Shown: positions 46,103-57,548 of the stretch, piece after piece
Numbering within the stretch: the stretch's first letter is position 1
How the letters are laid out: each line of letters opens with the position of its first letter
NCBI RefSeq assembly: GCF_000801105.2
Contig: NC_079512.1
Coordinates: 2,728,263 to 2,792,262, forward strand
Reading direction: 5' to 3'
Length of the DNA: 64,000 nt
From: Raphanus sativus
Taxonomy: Eukaryota > Streptophyta > Magnoliopsida > Brassicales > Brassicaceae
Translations under genes and position numbers: made by a program
Notes under the pieces: generated by a model
The model's database searches: none
Seen by the model: only the letters and a program-made list of their open reading frames with translations
Told to the model about the DNA's origin: nothing

Positions 46103-48200
46103 TCATGAATCACCTTGCTTTTGAGGCGATAATTCTCCTCCAGGACCAGCTTCAGCAGCAGCACCGACGTCGTTTGTTGACATCTCATTTCTCAATGGCT
46201 CTACATTCACCTGATCAAGAGTAACCGGTGCTGATGGGTCTTTGTTCACAGTGTCCTGCAGAGTATTCAACACTAATTCTGGTAAGAAACATCATCATCA
46301 TTCCAAAATAGCTGGAGATAATATTTTCATACCATTTCGATTTGACAAGGGTTTTGATCTTTAGAAGGATCCACTGGACCAGCTTGTTGTTGGCTACCAC
46401 CTGCTGAATCCTTACTCAAAGTTCTCTGTGTTTTTGCTCTATGATCAAAATCAGCATCCGACACAGCAGGCCTTTTCCCTGAGCTGCCGTGACTGTTTGA
46501 AAGCAAAACACCACGGAGCACCTTTCCATCAATGATCGTTTCAATAGTGTAACCTAAAGGGGAGCTTTCAGTAACCCTGGCTTGAAACACCGTTTTCCCT
46601 TGATCCACAGCTACTCTCTTCTGCTCTTGGCATTTTAGCTTCATTTGTTTCCTTAAAGACAACCTCCCTGGAGTCTTAGCGAGCCGTGCTTCGTATACAC
46701 CATCTATATTAGCCCATAAGCAAAAGAGGATTAGGTGAGTACTAATTAGCAACCTTGTACAAAACAAAACAAAAACAAAACCTGTGTGTAGGTAGTAGAT
46801 GTCATCCAACGGCTCAAGATTCTTGTTGCAGCCACCAATGAATAAAAAAGAACCAGCCTTGTAAGGACCTAAACAAACTGCTGCAGCAGAGAATCTACCA
46901 GATGGACCTTCTTCCATGGCTATTAACTTGGACCATACCCTCGTTTCTACAGAGACAAACCGACAATAATATATCAGAAGACAGATAAAAGCAAATCGAA
47001 GCCTTTAGGTAGTAGTAACTTACCAAGATCAAGCACATAGAGATCATTGTAGAGATTCTGAGAATCAGTAAACCCTCCAAAAACAAACAAGTTGCTCTCA
47101 ATTGCAACGGTGACATGACCTGCTCTAGGTGTTAACAGCTGTCCTGAAGTTTTCAACTGCTTCCATACAAACTTATCTGAAGATACAGAACCAGGAACAC
47201 AATAAGACATACACATAAAACACATTATCATTAAAGAAGATGTGATTCAAGGACCTGTATCAAGGATATGAACATCTGAGAGATAGTAGTCATCCAAATC
47301 TTCAGATTCTTCGCCACCTACTACAATGATTTTGTTGTTCCACGTTGAGCAAGTGTGGCCATCTCGCGCAGAGGGAGGCTTCCCATTTGTTGCAGCTCGT
47401 TGCCACGTGATAGTCTCTAAAACAAAGATTCAAGCCAGTTCAATTAAACTAGAACCAAGACCAACTATGAAGCGCAGCCCTGAAGAGGCTGTAGTACCTG
47501 TGTTGAGTAAGTAAAGGTCATTATAGAATACTTCATCATCCGAACCAGAGATTTTCCCACAGCCTCCAAATACAAAAATGTGTTTGCCAACAAGCGTTGC
47601 ACTATGACCCTCTCTCGCCTCAGGTCCTTCACCTCTAGCTTCAAGGCATTTCCAAGTATGTGTACCTAAACAACACAGAAAGAAAAGAGTAGTAGTTAGA
47701 TTCAAAATCAAAACAGTAAACACAAGCATTTTCTTGATCAGTGAAAGAGCTCTCAAGTATCTAGGACATGCAGATCATTGAGATGATGTTTCCCATCAGT
47801 ACCACCAAACACAAAAAGGTTATCCCCAACCGTTGTACAGCTGTGACTGTCTCTCGGAGAGGGAGGTACCCCTCTGATCACCGGCTCACTCCATATCTGC
47901 GTTTCTGTAACCAAAAAAAACTGCCATAACTGAGACTGTTCCAACAAAGAAGATCAAGAATGGGGTCTACCGCACGAACCAAAGATTGAGACTTTTGCAA
48001 AACCCATTATCCGAAGAACACTCACCAGCGTCAAAGAGATGAACTTGATTGGTTAAGCAACCGTCGCTACCAAACCCACCGAATACGTAAACAAATCTGC
48101 CTCCTTTAATGGCGTTACAAGTGTGTCCCCATCTCTTCCCCGGCCCGGAAGAAGAAGAATCAGCGAGACCCACTTGACGTTGGATCCTCTCCCATCTCAT
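46103..48200 (-). CDS. kelch-repeat protein 1 (At1g74150 type), damaged splice donor
   Basis: Exons, minus strand: 48026-48200, 47755-47904, 47498-47665, 47255-47416, 47024-47176, 46782-46946, 46333-46703, 46103-46255; 498 residues if all are spliced. Six kelch-type blades are visible (RFVYVFGGF, LFVFGGTDG, IFVFGGCGK, IIVVGGEE, LFVFGGFTD, LFIGGCN), spaced 45-55 residues, giving a beta-propeller with a basic, disordered C-terminal tail. The Arabidopsis counterpart is next to At1g74160, as here; its role is unknown. Oddity: the donor of intron 2 reads ACTT|GAGAGC where kelch gene 2 has ACTT|GTAAGG. Without splicing, TGA follows at once, leaving about 107 residues. The gene is therefore either a recent pseudogene or uses a rare donor. 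Confidence 0.72.
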
Positions 48201-49825
48201 TCTTTTTTATTTTCCTGGAAAAAGATCTTTCCTTTGGGTTTGGGAAAGTGCGGGAAAATTGAAGACGATACAGAGGATAAAAGGTGCTTCTCTGTTTTAG
48301 TTTTTTTTTTTCTTCTTAACAATGGTAACCGCCAACGCAATATTTTCTTAGCGTTTGCGGTTAAATCCAATGAGTAATCTTTTCTCCTCTTATCAACTCT
48401 GTCCAATGGGTAGCTAACTACACTCTGATGACGTTTATTGGTAAAATAAATAAAAAAATTATAAACTAAAGAAATACATATTAAATTTATAGTAACTTAT
48501 TTACTATAAAATATTAATTTTTTAAAAAAACTTATATTCGACTTTATTATGGTTAGTTAGTAGAATAACTGTAAATATTGTTTTACAATTTACGGATAAA
48601 GATTACTCTATACAGAACTAAATAATATATTAACATTCAAAATTGGCGACTTCGCTTTATTTTACACATTTAATACTAAAATTTAAAATTATATACATTT
48701 AACTAAACTAAAAATAATATTTTTCTTAAGTTATTTTTATCTATTTTAAATATTATATATATTAAGAAAATCAATATAGAGTAGTGATATAATTATTTTT
48801 AAAATTAAAAATTGTGCTATTAAAAATAATTACTATTTCGATTTAACTTTCATGTACTTGTGGTATTATCAAATTTGGACTTTATATTAATTATGTACCA
48901 TAATAGATCACATACAAACTTAATTATTCAATTAAATCAACTAAATAGTTAAATATTTTAAAAAGAAAAAAAATGGAAAGATACTCATACAGAATTTTAA
49001 TATTTCAATCTAAAAACATTTTACAATATCTTTTGTATATAAAACTATCATTGATGCGTTTTTACCACAATTTCTCATTAATTGTATTAATATTTAATTA
49101 ATAAGTTTTTCAGGAAAAAAAAGAGATTTATGTGAAATAAAGGCTCCAAACTTATGAAAATTTTATTGTATGAAAGTCCATAACTGACACCATTTTTCTT
49201 AAAATTTATGAATGAATCATATCATTGAGGTTGTTTTCCATTGAGCAAATGAGGTTTTGTTATGAACCATATTACATATATGCAAATGAGGTTTTGTTAT
49301 GAACCATATTACTTTTTTTTTGAACACATGAACCATATTACATATATCAAAATCCACACTTATATTTCATCTCAACACTAATTTTGGTCCCTAATTAAAT
49401 GCCTTTACCTGTACGGCTGTACCTACTCTGTTTTGTTTGCATATGTTTACATGTCCTAATCAAAGTTTTGATTTGTTACAAGAAAAATTAACTTCATAAG
49501 GCATAGCTTTTGCTTGCAAACTGAAACCAGTAAGGTAATAACAACAGAGTTAAAGCTGTTTGTATACAAAACAAAAACAAAAGGCATCAACACAAGACTT
49601 AGCTTCTTCTACTCCCATCCTCTCAACTTTCTTCTACTTACAGCTTTTAAAACCAAACCCTCCCTTCATCTACTTGCTACTGTACATCCTCAAAACTTTC
49701 TTCTGCATCAGCTGTTATTGCTCTGCGTCTGCATCTTCTGCAGCAACTCTTCCTTCATCTGTTCAACACGATGAATAAAGTTAAAACTTAGTACTCAAAT
49801 CTTTAAGAAGGATAATCATATCTGT
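48201..49825. other. intergenic between the two kelch genes
   Basis: 48201-48420 is the promoter/leader of kelch gene 1 (minus strand). It shares GGGAAAGTGCGGGAAAATT and GCGGTTAAATCCAAT with kelch gene 2's upstream region. 48420-49040 is AT-rich. 49041-49825 is the start of duplication unit 2. No gene seen. Confidence 0.6.
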
Positions 49826-52450
49826 TCATGAATCACCTTGCGTTTGTGGCGATGGATCTCCTCCAGGATCAGCTTCAGCAGCAGCACCACCAACGTCTGT
49901 TGGCATCTCATTTCTCAATGGCTCGATTGGATCAGCCTGTTGGCTACTACCTGCAGAATCCTTGCTCAAAGTTCTCTGCGTCTTTGCTCTATCATCACAA
50001 TCAGCATCCAGCATACCAGTCCGTTTTCTGATGACAATCAACAAATAAAAAAATGCTTTAGAACAAATGTCGCTTGTAAGAGAAACTATAAGTCTAAACC
50101 AACACACTTGCCTACTACTAGAGCTTGGACCTTCCGTTTGAACAGAGCTGTGGTGTCTGTTTGAAGACAACCTCCCTGGTGTCTCGTATACACCATCTAT
50201 TAACCATAAGCAAAGAGGATTATGAGGATAGTTACCACTATAAACAACAAAGAGATCAAAAACAAAACCTGTGTGTAGGTAGTAGATGTCATCCAAAGGC
50301 TCAAGATTGTTGCAGCCACCAAAGAAGAAAAAGGAACCAGCCTTGTAAGGACCTAAGCAAGCTGCTGCAGCAGAGAATCTAGCAGATGGTCCTTCTTCCA
50401 TGGCTATTTTGGACCATACACACGTTTCTACAGAAACAAGCATACTTTTAATTAGATAACAGAAGACAAGATAAAAGCAATTGAGGTCACTGTTAACATA
50501 CCAAGATCAAGCACATAGAGATCATTGTAAAGATTCTGAGTATCAGCAAACCCTCCAAACACAAATAACTTGCTCTCAATTGCAACGGTGACATGACCTC
50601 CTCTAGGTGTTAACACCTCCCCTGAAGTTTTCAGCTGCTTCCATGCAAACGTAGCTGAAAGTACAGAACCAGAAAGTATCAGTAAGACATACACATTAAA
50701 AGAAGATGTGATAATACAAGAATGGTGTTTTGGACCTGTATCAAGGACATGAACATCGGAGAGATAATCGCCATCGAAATGTTCACCACCTAATACAATG
50801 ATTTTTTTGTTCCAGGTTGAGCAAGTGTGGCCATCTCGTTCAAAGGGACGCGTCCCAGTTGTTAAAGCTCGTTGCCACGTGATAGTCTCTAAACAAGGTT
50901 CAAGCCAGTTCAATAATTACACAAAACTAGAACCAGACCAACTTAAAAGCGCAGGCTTGAAGGTGTTGTACCTGTGTCAAGTATGTAAAGGTCATTATAG
51001 AACACTTCATCATCCAAACCAGGAACTTTCCCACAGCCTCCAAATATAAAAATGTATTTGCCAAGAAGCGTTGCACTATGAGCCTCTCTTGTATAAGGTT
51101 CTTCCCCTCTAACTTCAAAGCATTGCCAAGTATGCGAAGCTAACAACACACAAAGAAAAGAGTAGGAACAGTTAAACACAAGGCATTGTCTTGATCAAAC
51201 CAGAGAAACACAAGAAGAAGAGATGAAAGAGCCTTACAAGTATCTAGAACATGCAGATCATTGAGATAATCTTTCCCATCAGTACCACCAAACACAAAAA
51301 GGTAATTCCTAACTGTTGTGCAGCTGTGACCGTCTCTCGGAGAGGGTGGTACCCCTCTGATCATCGGCTCTGTCCATATCTGCCTCTCTGCAACAACAAA
51401 GAAACTGCCACAAATGAATCTCTTCCAACAAACAAAGATTCTCAAAACAGTACCAAAGATTGAGACTTTTGTAAAGATTATAGACATTACCGCTACACAT
51501 ATCAAACAAAGATTGAGACTTTTGTAAAACCCACTAAAGATTTAGACATCATCGCTACACAAATCAAATAAAGATTGAGACTTTTGCAAAACCCATCAAC
51601 GAGAATCATCCGAAGAAACACTCACCAGCGTCGAAGACATGAACTTGATTGGTCAAGCGACCGTCGCTACCAAACCCACCGAAAACGTAGACAAATCTGC
51701 CTCCTTTTGTGGCGTTACAAGTGTGTCCCCATCTCTTTCCAGGCCCGGAAGAAGAGGAATCAGCGAGACCCACTTGACGTTGGACCTTCTCCCATCTCAT
51801 TCTTTTTTATTTTCCTGGAAAAAGAGTGAAAAGATTCTTCCTTTCGGTTGGGGAAAGTGCGGGAAAATTTGAAGACGATACAGAGGAGGTAAAAGGTGCT
51901 TTTTCTTTCTGATCTTTCTTCGCGTTAGCGGTTAAATCCAATAAATAATCTTTTTTTTTCTCTTAACAACTCTGTCGTTAACGATACTCTGATGACGTTT
52001 ACTATACTAACTACACATAATAAAATTTTAAATGAACATAGATTATTGGTAAAATAAAAAATATTATAAACTAACGCAATACAATTAAATTTATAATAAC
52101 TAATTTAGTATATTATTTTATATGAACACTGGTTATTCTGTAAAACACAAATATTATAAGTTAACACAATATATATTAAACTCATAATGATTAGTATATT
52201 ATTAAAATATTATTTATGAAAAATTATAATGTTTCTTTATAATACAGGTTAGTTAATATAATAACTATAAATGTTGTTTTACAAATTATATTAAAAATTA
52301 CTCCTTACAGATCTAAATATGAATATATTAACACTCAAATTACTATTTCATTTTACTTAAAAATTAAAATAGTGGGATCTAAAATTATATACATAGAATA
52401 AAACTAAAATGATATTTTAATTTAGTTAAAAATTTTAATATATGTTAAAC
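49041..52450. repeat. tandem duplication unit 2 (kelch gene 2 and flanks)
   Basis: Direct copy of unit 1. The join lacking the 1.6 kb is at about 49395-49402 (CTAATTAAATGCC), where unit 1's two boundaries share AAATG. An additional local duplication, ATGAGGTTTTGTTATGAACC, occurs in tandem at about 49248 and 49285. The right edge is blurred by divergence. Confidence 0.75.
49826..51800 (-). CDS. kelch-repeat protein 2 (At1g74150 type)
   Basis: Exons, minus strand: 51626-51800, 51238-51387, 50972-51139, 50736-50888, 50502-50654, 50269-50427, 50112-50196, 49826-50027; 414 residues. Six kelch blades as in gene 1 (RFVYVFGGF, LFVFGGTDG, IFIFGGCGK, IIVLGGEH, LFVFGGFAD, FFFGGCN), then a shorter tail ending PSPQTQGDS. 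The donor of intron 7 is GC (AG|GCAAGT), and that intron's length is a multiple of three with no stop, so retaining it only adds residues. Compared with gene 1, the tail has lost about 60 residues (the region starting RKQMKLKCQEQK) and the final intron. Tandem duplicate; function unknown. Confidence 0.82.
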
Positions 52451-52844
52451 TTGTGAATTTGTGATACATAAATAGGTATGGGCCTTTTGGGCTGCACTGG
52501 CTTAACAATTCAGTGAGAAAAATGTTATTTTATCAGAGACTAAAGTGTTGCAGGGCATGGAGAATGCACAGAAACTTCATCGGGCTAGAGATCAACGTGG
52601 ACCGACCTCGGTAGACCAACCAAGCTTCTACCTACAAATCCATTTCTAAAACGTGTTTTTTTTTGTTGTTCCACAACAACCACTTCTCCCCTCCCATATA
52701 ATTAAAATATTCAATTCATCTAACCACAAATAAATAATCTATTTTAAAGCAACCAAACAAGACTTCACAATTATATAAGTTTCAAATACAATCATTCATC
52801 TTCCGCAATCCATCCTCTGTTTCTACATCTCGAGATCATCCACA
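51801..52844. other. divergent promoter region, kelch gene 2 and SOT18-like 1
   Basis: 51801-52000 is the kelch 2 leader/promoter (minus strand). 52000-52490 is AT-rich DNA still similar to 48440-48760. 52490-52844 is the SOT promoter and leader. No gene. Confidence 0.6.
52773..52779 (+). promoter_or_regulatory. TATA box of SOT18-like 1
   Basis: TATATAA located 66 nt before the ATG at 52845, implying a leader of roughly 40 nt. Confidence 0.6.
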
Positions 52845-53858
52845 ATGGAACCAAACACAACCCAGAACGGTTCCGAACCCGAACTCTCGGAGTTCGAGAA
52901 GACCCAGAAGAAGTACCAAGACTTCATCGCTTCCCTCCCAAAGAGCAAAGGCTGGAGACCCAAAGAGATCCTAGTCCAACACGGCGGACACTGGTGGCAA
53001 GAATGTCTCCTCGAAGGCCTTCTCCACGCCAAAGACCATTTCCAAGCCCGACCCACCGACTTCCTCGTCTGCAGCTACCCGAAAACCGGCACCACCTGGC
53101 TCAAAGCCCTAACGTACGCCATAGTCAACCGTTCTCGCTTCGACGACGCCACCAACCCTCTCCTCAAACGTAACCCTCACGAGTTCGTTCCTTACGTGGA
53201 GATAGACTTCGCGTTTTACCCGACCGTTGACGTCCTTCAAGACCGAAAGAACCCACTATTCTCCACCCATATCCCAAACGGGTCATTACCGGACTCGATA
53301 GTGAAGTCAGGTTGCAAGATGGTTTACATCTGGAGAGACCCTAAGGACACGTTCATCTCCATGTGGACTTTCTTACACAAGGAGAAGTCTCAAGAAGGTC
53401 AGCTCGCGAGTCTTGAAGAGTCTTTTGATATGTTCTGTAAAGGTTTGTCTGTGTACGGTCCTTATCTTGATCACGTGTTGGGTTACTGGAAGGCTTACCA
53501 AGAGAACCCCGAGAGGATCTTGTTTCTTAGGTACGAGACTATGAGAGCTAACCCTTTGCAGTTTGTGAAGAGACTGGCTGAGTTCATGGGTTACGGGTTT
53601 ACTGATGAGGAAGAGGAGAAAGGGGTCGCTGAGAGTGTTGTGAAGCTTTGTAGTTTCGAGACGTTGAAGAATCTTGAAGCTAATAAAGGAGATAAGGAGA
53701 GGGAGGACCGTCCTGCGGTTTATGCGAATAGTGCTTATTTTAGGAAAGGGAAGGTTGGGGATTGGGCTAATTATCTGACTCCGGAGATGGCTGCTCGTAT
53801 TGATGGGTTAGTGGAAGAGAAGTTTAAAGATACTGGATTGCTTCAACATGATCAGTGA
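52845..53858 (+). CDS. SOT18: desulfoglucosinolate sulfotransferase, SOT18 (ST5b) type, copy 1
   Basis: Single exon, 337 residues, ATG at 52845. Transfers sulfate from PAPS to desulfoglucosinolates, the last step in making the glucosinolate core, in the cytosol. Visible motifs: PAPS 5'-phosphosulfate loop YPKTGTTW (78-85), catalytic-type His in THIP (H142), 3'-phosphate region YIWRDPKDTFISMW (161-174) and RKGKVGDW (300-307). The sequence follows Arabidopsis SOT16/SOT18 closely; the ending GLLQHDQ and the internal ESFDMFCKGL favour SOT18 (At1g74090), which prefers aliphatic substrates. SOT16 remains possible, and substrate preference cannot be read from sequence. Intronless as in Arabidopsis. 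Tandem with 56179-57198. Confidence 0.92.
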   Translation: MEPNTTQNGSEPELSEFEKTQKKYQDFIASLPKSKGWRPKEILVQHGGHWWQECLLEGLLHAKDHFQARPTDFLVCSYPKTGTTWLKALTYAIVNRSRFDDATNPLLKRNPHEFVPYVEIDFAFYPTVDVLQDRKNPLFSTHIPNGSLPDSIVKSGCKMVYIWRDPKDTFISMWTFLHKEKSQEGQLASLEESFDMFCKGLSVYGPYLDHVLGYWKAYQENPERILFLRYETMRANPLQFVKRLAEFMGYGFTDEEEEKGVAESVVKLCSFETLKNLEANKGDKEREDRPAVYANSAYFRKGKVGDWANYLTPEMAARIDGLVEEKFKDTGLLQHDQ

Positions 53859-55312
53859 AATGTGCTGTCTTTGATCTCTTCTGGTCCTTTTGTTATTCGG
53901 TTACAAAACAGAGGATGCTCTGTTTTTTTTTTCTGTTTGGTTATGTATTGTCATTATTGTTTTGTAATTTGTATCATCATATTTATAACAAGAGAAAGAT
54001 CTTTGGTTCTTGAAGTAATAAACATTGAGAGCTACTTCATCTCTATGCATGAATAGAAAAGAAGCTCAAGACACATCCAACAAAGATGAATGACACCAAA
54101 GTCGAATCCTTTTATAGAAACAACAACTTTTGTATCAAACCAAAGCAAGAATTATTATTTCAATATATAACTTATTACAACACTCTTGAGTCATCACTAG
54201 TAGAAATCTCAATCTGCTGCTATTCTTTAATGGTTCTGTATAAGAACTTACGTGACTAGTATCCCTATCTGTGATATATATTTCCATAATGACTTGATAA
54301 AAAAAAACAAGTAGTCTTTCAGCTGCTTAGTGGCTCCTTTCCAGTTCAGTTATCTGTCCCAGTAAGGTTGAACTTACTAATTGCAAATTTTAGCCACGAT
54401 TGGTCCCTTGTTGTGAATCACACATCCACTCTCTTGCAGACTCTTGGTCATCATGTTGTTGATGTTCATATCACCGCATAAAGTTAATAACCACGGAGGA
54501 AGCATCCCAAGTTTCCAAAACGTTTATTTACAAACAAATATATAATACAGTTTTAAGCTATAAAACGAGACTTTATATAAACTTCCGAAAACAACAACTA
54601 AAGATGAATTTGAAAACCAACAAAAGATGATTTTTTTTCCCAACGCAACACCGCATTTTTATAAACATCAAAACCAGCATTTTTTAAAGTAAAAAACAAC
54701 TCAACAAAAATTAATCGGTTTGTTTATCGTTTAAATGCAAATGATGTGACTCATCATTAAATATGGAATGGACCGGATATCCGAATATTTTATAGTACTC
54801 AGATTCAGGATTTAGTAATTTGAATGAAAGATGTTCAATTCTGTAAAAACATGATCAACTAAAACCAAACCAAATCGAAATAGAAAAACTAGTTTGATTT
54901 GGTAACACAGTATAAAGCGAATATATGTTATTTTTAGAAACTGTGGTTTATATATATGGTTCAGTATATAAACCGATCAAACCATATAAACTGAATAAAC
55001 TGATTCATTAAAACAGAATAGTTTATTTTTATGTAAATTACATAATATAATTGTATACATGTAGTTTATTTTATTTATACGATCTTGATATTTAAGACGG
55101 TAATATTTTTTTTCTTTTTTTCTTATGAATTTATAACAATTATAATTTATTTAACAATTATTTTTAATATTTGAATATAATAGAAAAAAATCTATTTAAA
55201 AATTAGAGTAGTATTAGTAAAAAATATAGTAGTATTTTGTCAATTTAATCATACAAAATTAAATAGACAAAATGTAATAAAAGATAAATATAGTTTAAGG
55301 AATGGTAGGAAT

Positions 55313-55685
55313 CAGTGTTCAAGAAAGCGATAGGCGTCAAACGGGCGGCGACCTAACGCCTAGCGCTTAGAAGGACTAAGCGGACGCCAAGATTACTAGT
55401 TAAGCGATCTAGGCATTTATAAATTATAGCAATATATTAAATATATGTAATATTTTATATTTAAAAATAGTAAAAACTATTATTTATATATGATAAACTT
55501 ATTTTCATAAGAATATATATTACAATATATTAGTTACCATAATTTATGAATAATAAATTATATATTATTTATTATTACAATATTATAATTATTTAAGCGG
55601 TTTAAAGAGTAATCGCCACAGTCCTGTAACGCCTAGCGCTTAAGCGCCGTCTAGGTAGCCGCCTAGACCGCTTTTTAAAACACAG
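55313..55685. mobile_element. hAT-type MITE with perfect 8-bp TSD
   Basis: The left end CAGTGTTCAAGAAAGCGATA and the right end (minus strand) CTGTGTTTTAAAAAGCGGTC are imperfect inverted repeats; both continue into TAGGCG motifs (CGCCTAGCGCTTA repeated). The 8-mer GTAGGAAT lies on both sides (55305-55312 and 55686-55693). No coding capacity. Confidence 0.85.
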
Positions 55686-56095
55686 GTAGGAATAGATAGG
55701 AAAGAAATAAGTAGGAATAAAATTTAAGGAATGACGAAGAATAACAATTTTTTTATCAAAATTAATAAAGAACAAATATATTCTATAATTTTTTACAAAT
55801 TAAGAAACGAGAAGGAATGAAAAGGAAATAACATACAAAGGCTTAAAGTTTTTTTGGTATAAAATTGATTAAACTAAAAATCGATAATATATAAACCAAA
55901 CCAAACAAAAATAAATATGATTTAATATGGTATTTAATTTTAGAAATCAAAATATCTAAAAACTAAACTGAAACCAAATCAAAATAGAATAAACCCAAAA
56001 ACCGACAATATATAAACTAAACAAAAAAAAGATATGATTCTAATATGATATATGATTTTTATGTCCGTCTCACCGCACCCAAAGATCAGTTCTAT

Positions 56096-56102
56096 TATAA
56101 AA
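56096..56102 (+). promoter_or_regulatory. TATA box of SOT18-like 2
   Basis: TATAAAA, 77 nt before the ATG at 56179. Confidence 0.6.
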
Positions 56103-56178
56103 CCTGTTCTCATCTCTGAACAATCTCATTCCATCTTCTCTCATCTTATTACATAGCCCCTCCTCTGTTTCAACAACA

Positions 56179-57198
56179 ATGGAACCAACCACTACCCAGA
56201 ACGGATCCGAACTCGAAGTCGAACTCTCGGAGTTCGAGAAGACCCAGAAGAAGTACAAAGACTACATTGCTTCCCTCCCAAAGACCAAAGGCTGGAGACC
56301 CAAAGAGATCCGAGCCCAACACAACGGACACTGGTGGCAAGAATGTCTCCTCGAAGGCCTTCTCCACGCCAAAGACCATTTCCAAGCCCGACCCACCGAC
56401 TTCCTCGTCTGCAGCTACCCGAAAACCGGCACCACCTGGCTCAAAGCCCTGACGTACGCCATCGTCAACCGTTCTCGCTTCGACGACGCCACGCACCCTC
56501 TCCTCAAACGGAACCCTCACGAGTTCGTGCCTTACGTGGAGATAGACTTCGCGTTTTACCCGACCGTCGACGTCCTCCAAGACCGCGAAAACCCGCTTTT
56601 CGCCACCCATAGCCCTCACGGGTCATTACCCGAGTCCATCGTGGACTCCCGTTGCAAGATGGTTTACATCTGGAGAGACCCTAAGGACACTTTCATCTCC
56701 ATGTGGACTTTCTTCCACAAGGAGAAGTCTCAAAAGGGACAGCTCGCGAGTCTTGAAGAGTCTTTCGATATGTTTTGTAAAGGCTTGTCTGTGTACGGTC
56801 CTTATCTTGACCACGTGTTGGGTTACTGGAAGGCTTACCAAGAGAACCCGGAGAGGATCTTGTTCCTTAGGTACGAGACTATGAGAGCTAACCCTTTGCC
56901 GTTTGTGAAGAGACTGGCTGAGTTCATGGGTTACCGGTTTACTGATGAGGAAGAGGAGAGAGGTGTCGCTGAGAGTGTTGTGAAGCTTTGTAGTTTCGAG
57001 ACGTTGAAGAATCTTGAGGCTAATAAAGGAGATAAGGAGAGGGAGGACCGGCCTGCTGTTTATGCGAATAGTGCTTATTTTAGGAAAGGGAAGGTTGGGG
57101 ATTGGGCTAATTATCTGACTCCGGAGATGGCTGCTCGTATTGATGGGTTAGTGGAAGAGAAGTTTAAAGATACTGGATTGCTTCAACATGATCAGTGA
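56179..57198 (+). CDS. SOT18: desulfoglucosinolate sulfotransferase, SOT18 (ST5b) type, copy 2
   Basis: Single exon, 339 residues, ATG at 56179. Same family and expected reaction as copy 1: YPKTGTTW at 80-87, YIWRDPKDTFISMW at 163-176 and RKGKVGDW near the C-terminus. It differs from copy 1 mainly in the first 55 residues and at residues 137-157, where copy 1's NPLFSTHIPNGSLPD becomes NPLFATHSPHGSLPE. The catalytic-type His (H144) is kept, but its neighbour two positions on is Ser instead of Ile. The last 132 coding bases and the following 15 non-coding bases are identical to copy 1 except as part of a longer shared tract (57058-57204). Both copies look functional. Confidence 0.92.
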   Translation: MEPTTTQNGSELEVELSEFEKTQKKYKDYIASLPKTKGWRPKEIRAQHNGHWWQECLLEGLLHAKDHFQARPTDFLVCSYPKTGTTWLKALTYAIVNRSRFDDATHPLLKRNPHEFVPYVEIDFAFYPTVDVLQDRENPLFATHSPHGSLPESIVDSRCKMVYIWRDPKDTFISMWTFFHKEKSQKGQLASLEESFDMFCKGLSVYGPYLDHVLGYWKAYQENPERILFLRYETMRANPLPFVKRLAEFMGYRFTDEEEERGVAESVVKLCSFETLKNLEANKGDKEREDRPAVYANSAYFRKGKVGDWANYLTPEMAARIDGLVEEKFKDTGLLQHDQ

Positions 57199-57548
57199 AA
57201 TGTGTTGTCTTTGATCTCTTCTGGTCATTTTGTTGTTCGGATACAAAACAGAGGATGCTCTGTTTTTATGTTTGGTTCTGTATTGTCATATTATTGTTTG
57301 GAATTTATACCATCATATTTATAACAAGAGAAAGATCTTTGATTCTTGAATTCCAGTAAATATGGATTACTACAAAGTCAAATTATAGCTTGAAACAACA
57401 ACTTATGTATAAAACCAATCAAGATTTCTTATTTCGGTATATAACTTATTAGTACATTCTTGAGTCAAAACTCCTCTCCTGTCTTCACCAGCAGAAGTCT
57501 CAGTCTGCTGCTATTCTTTAATGAATCTGTATGAGAACTTAAGCGGCT
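57199..57548. other. 3' flank of SOT18-like 2
   Basis: Matches the 3' flank of copy 1 (53859-54250) with small indels; no gene. Confidence 0.6.

Larger units (their letters stand above)
43735..49040. repeat. tandem duplication unit 1 (kelch gene 1 and flanks)
   Basis: This segment and 49041 to about 52450 are diverged direct copies. Both begin AAAACTATCATTGATG and keep the same order: 3' flank, kelch gene, 5' flank and downstream AT-rich DNA. Unit 1 has about 1.6 kb (about 44008-45628) that unit 2 lacks; no gene or transposon hallmark is seen in that extra segment. Confidence 0.8.
53859..56178. other. intergenic between the two SOT genes
   Basis: 53859-54360 is SOT 3' flank, similar to 57199-58170 (shared GCTGCTTAGTGGCTCC and TCAGTTATCTGTCCCAGTAAGG). 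54500-56050 is AT-rich with AACCAAACCAAA-type repeats and a hAT MITE (55313-55685). The leader of the second SOT gene starts near 56100. Confidence 0.6.
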
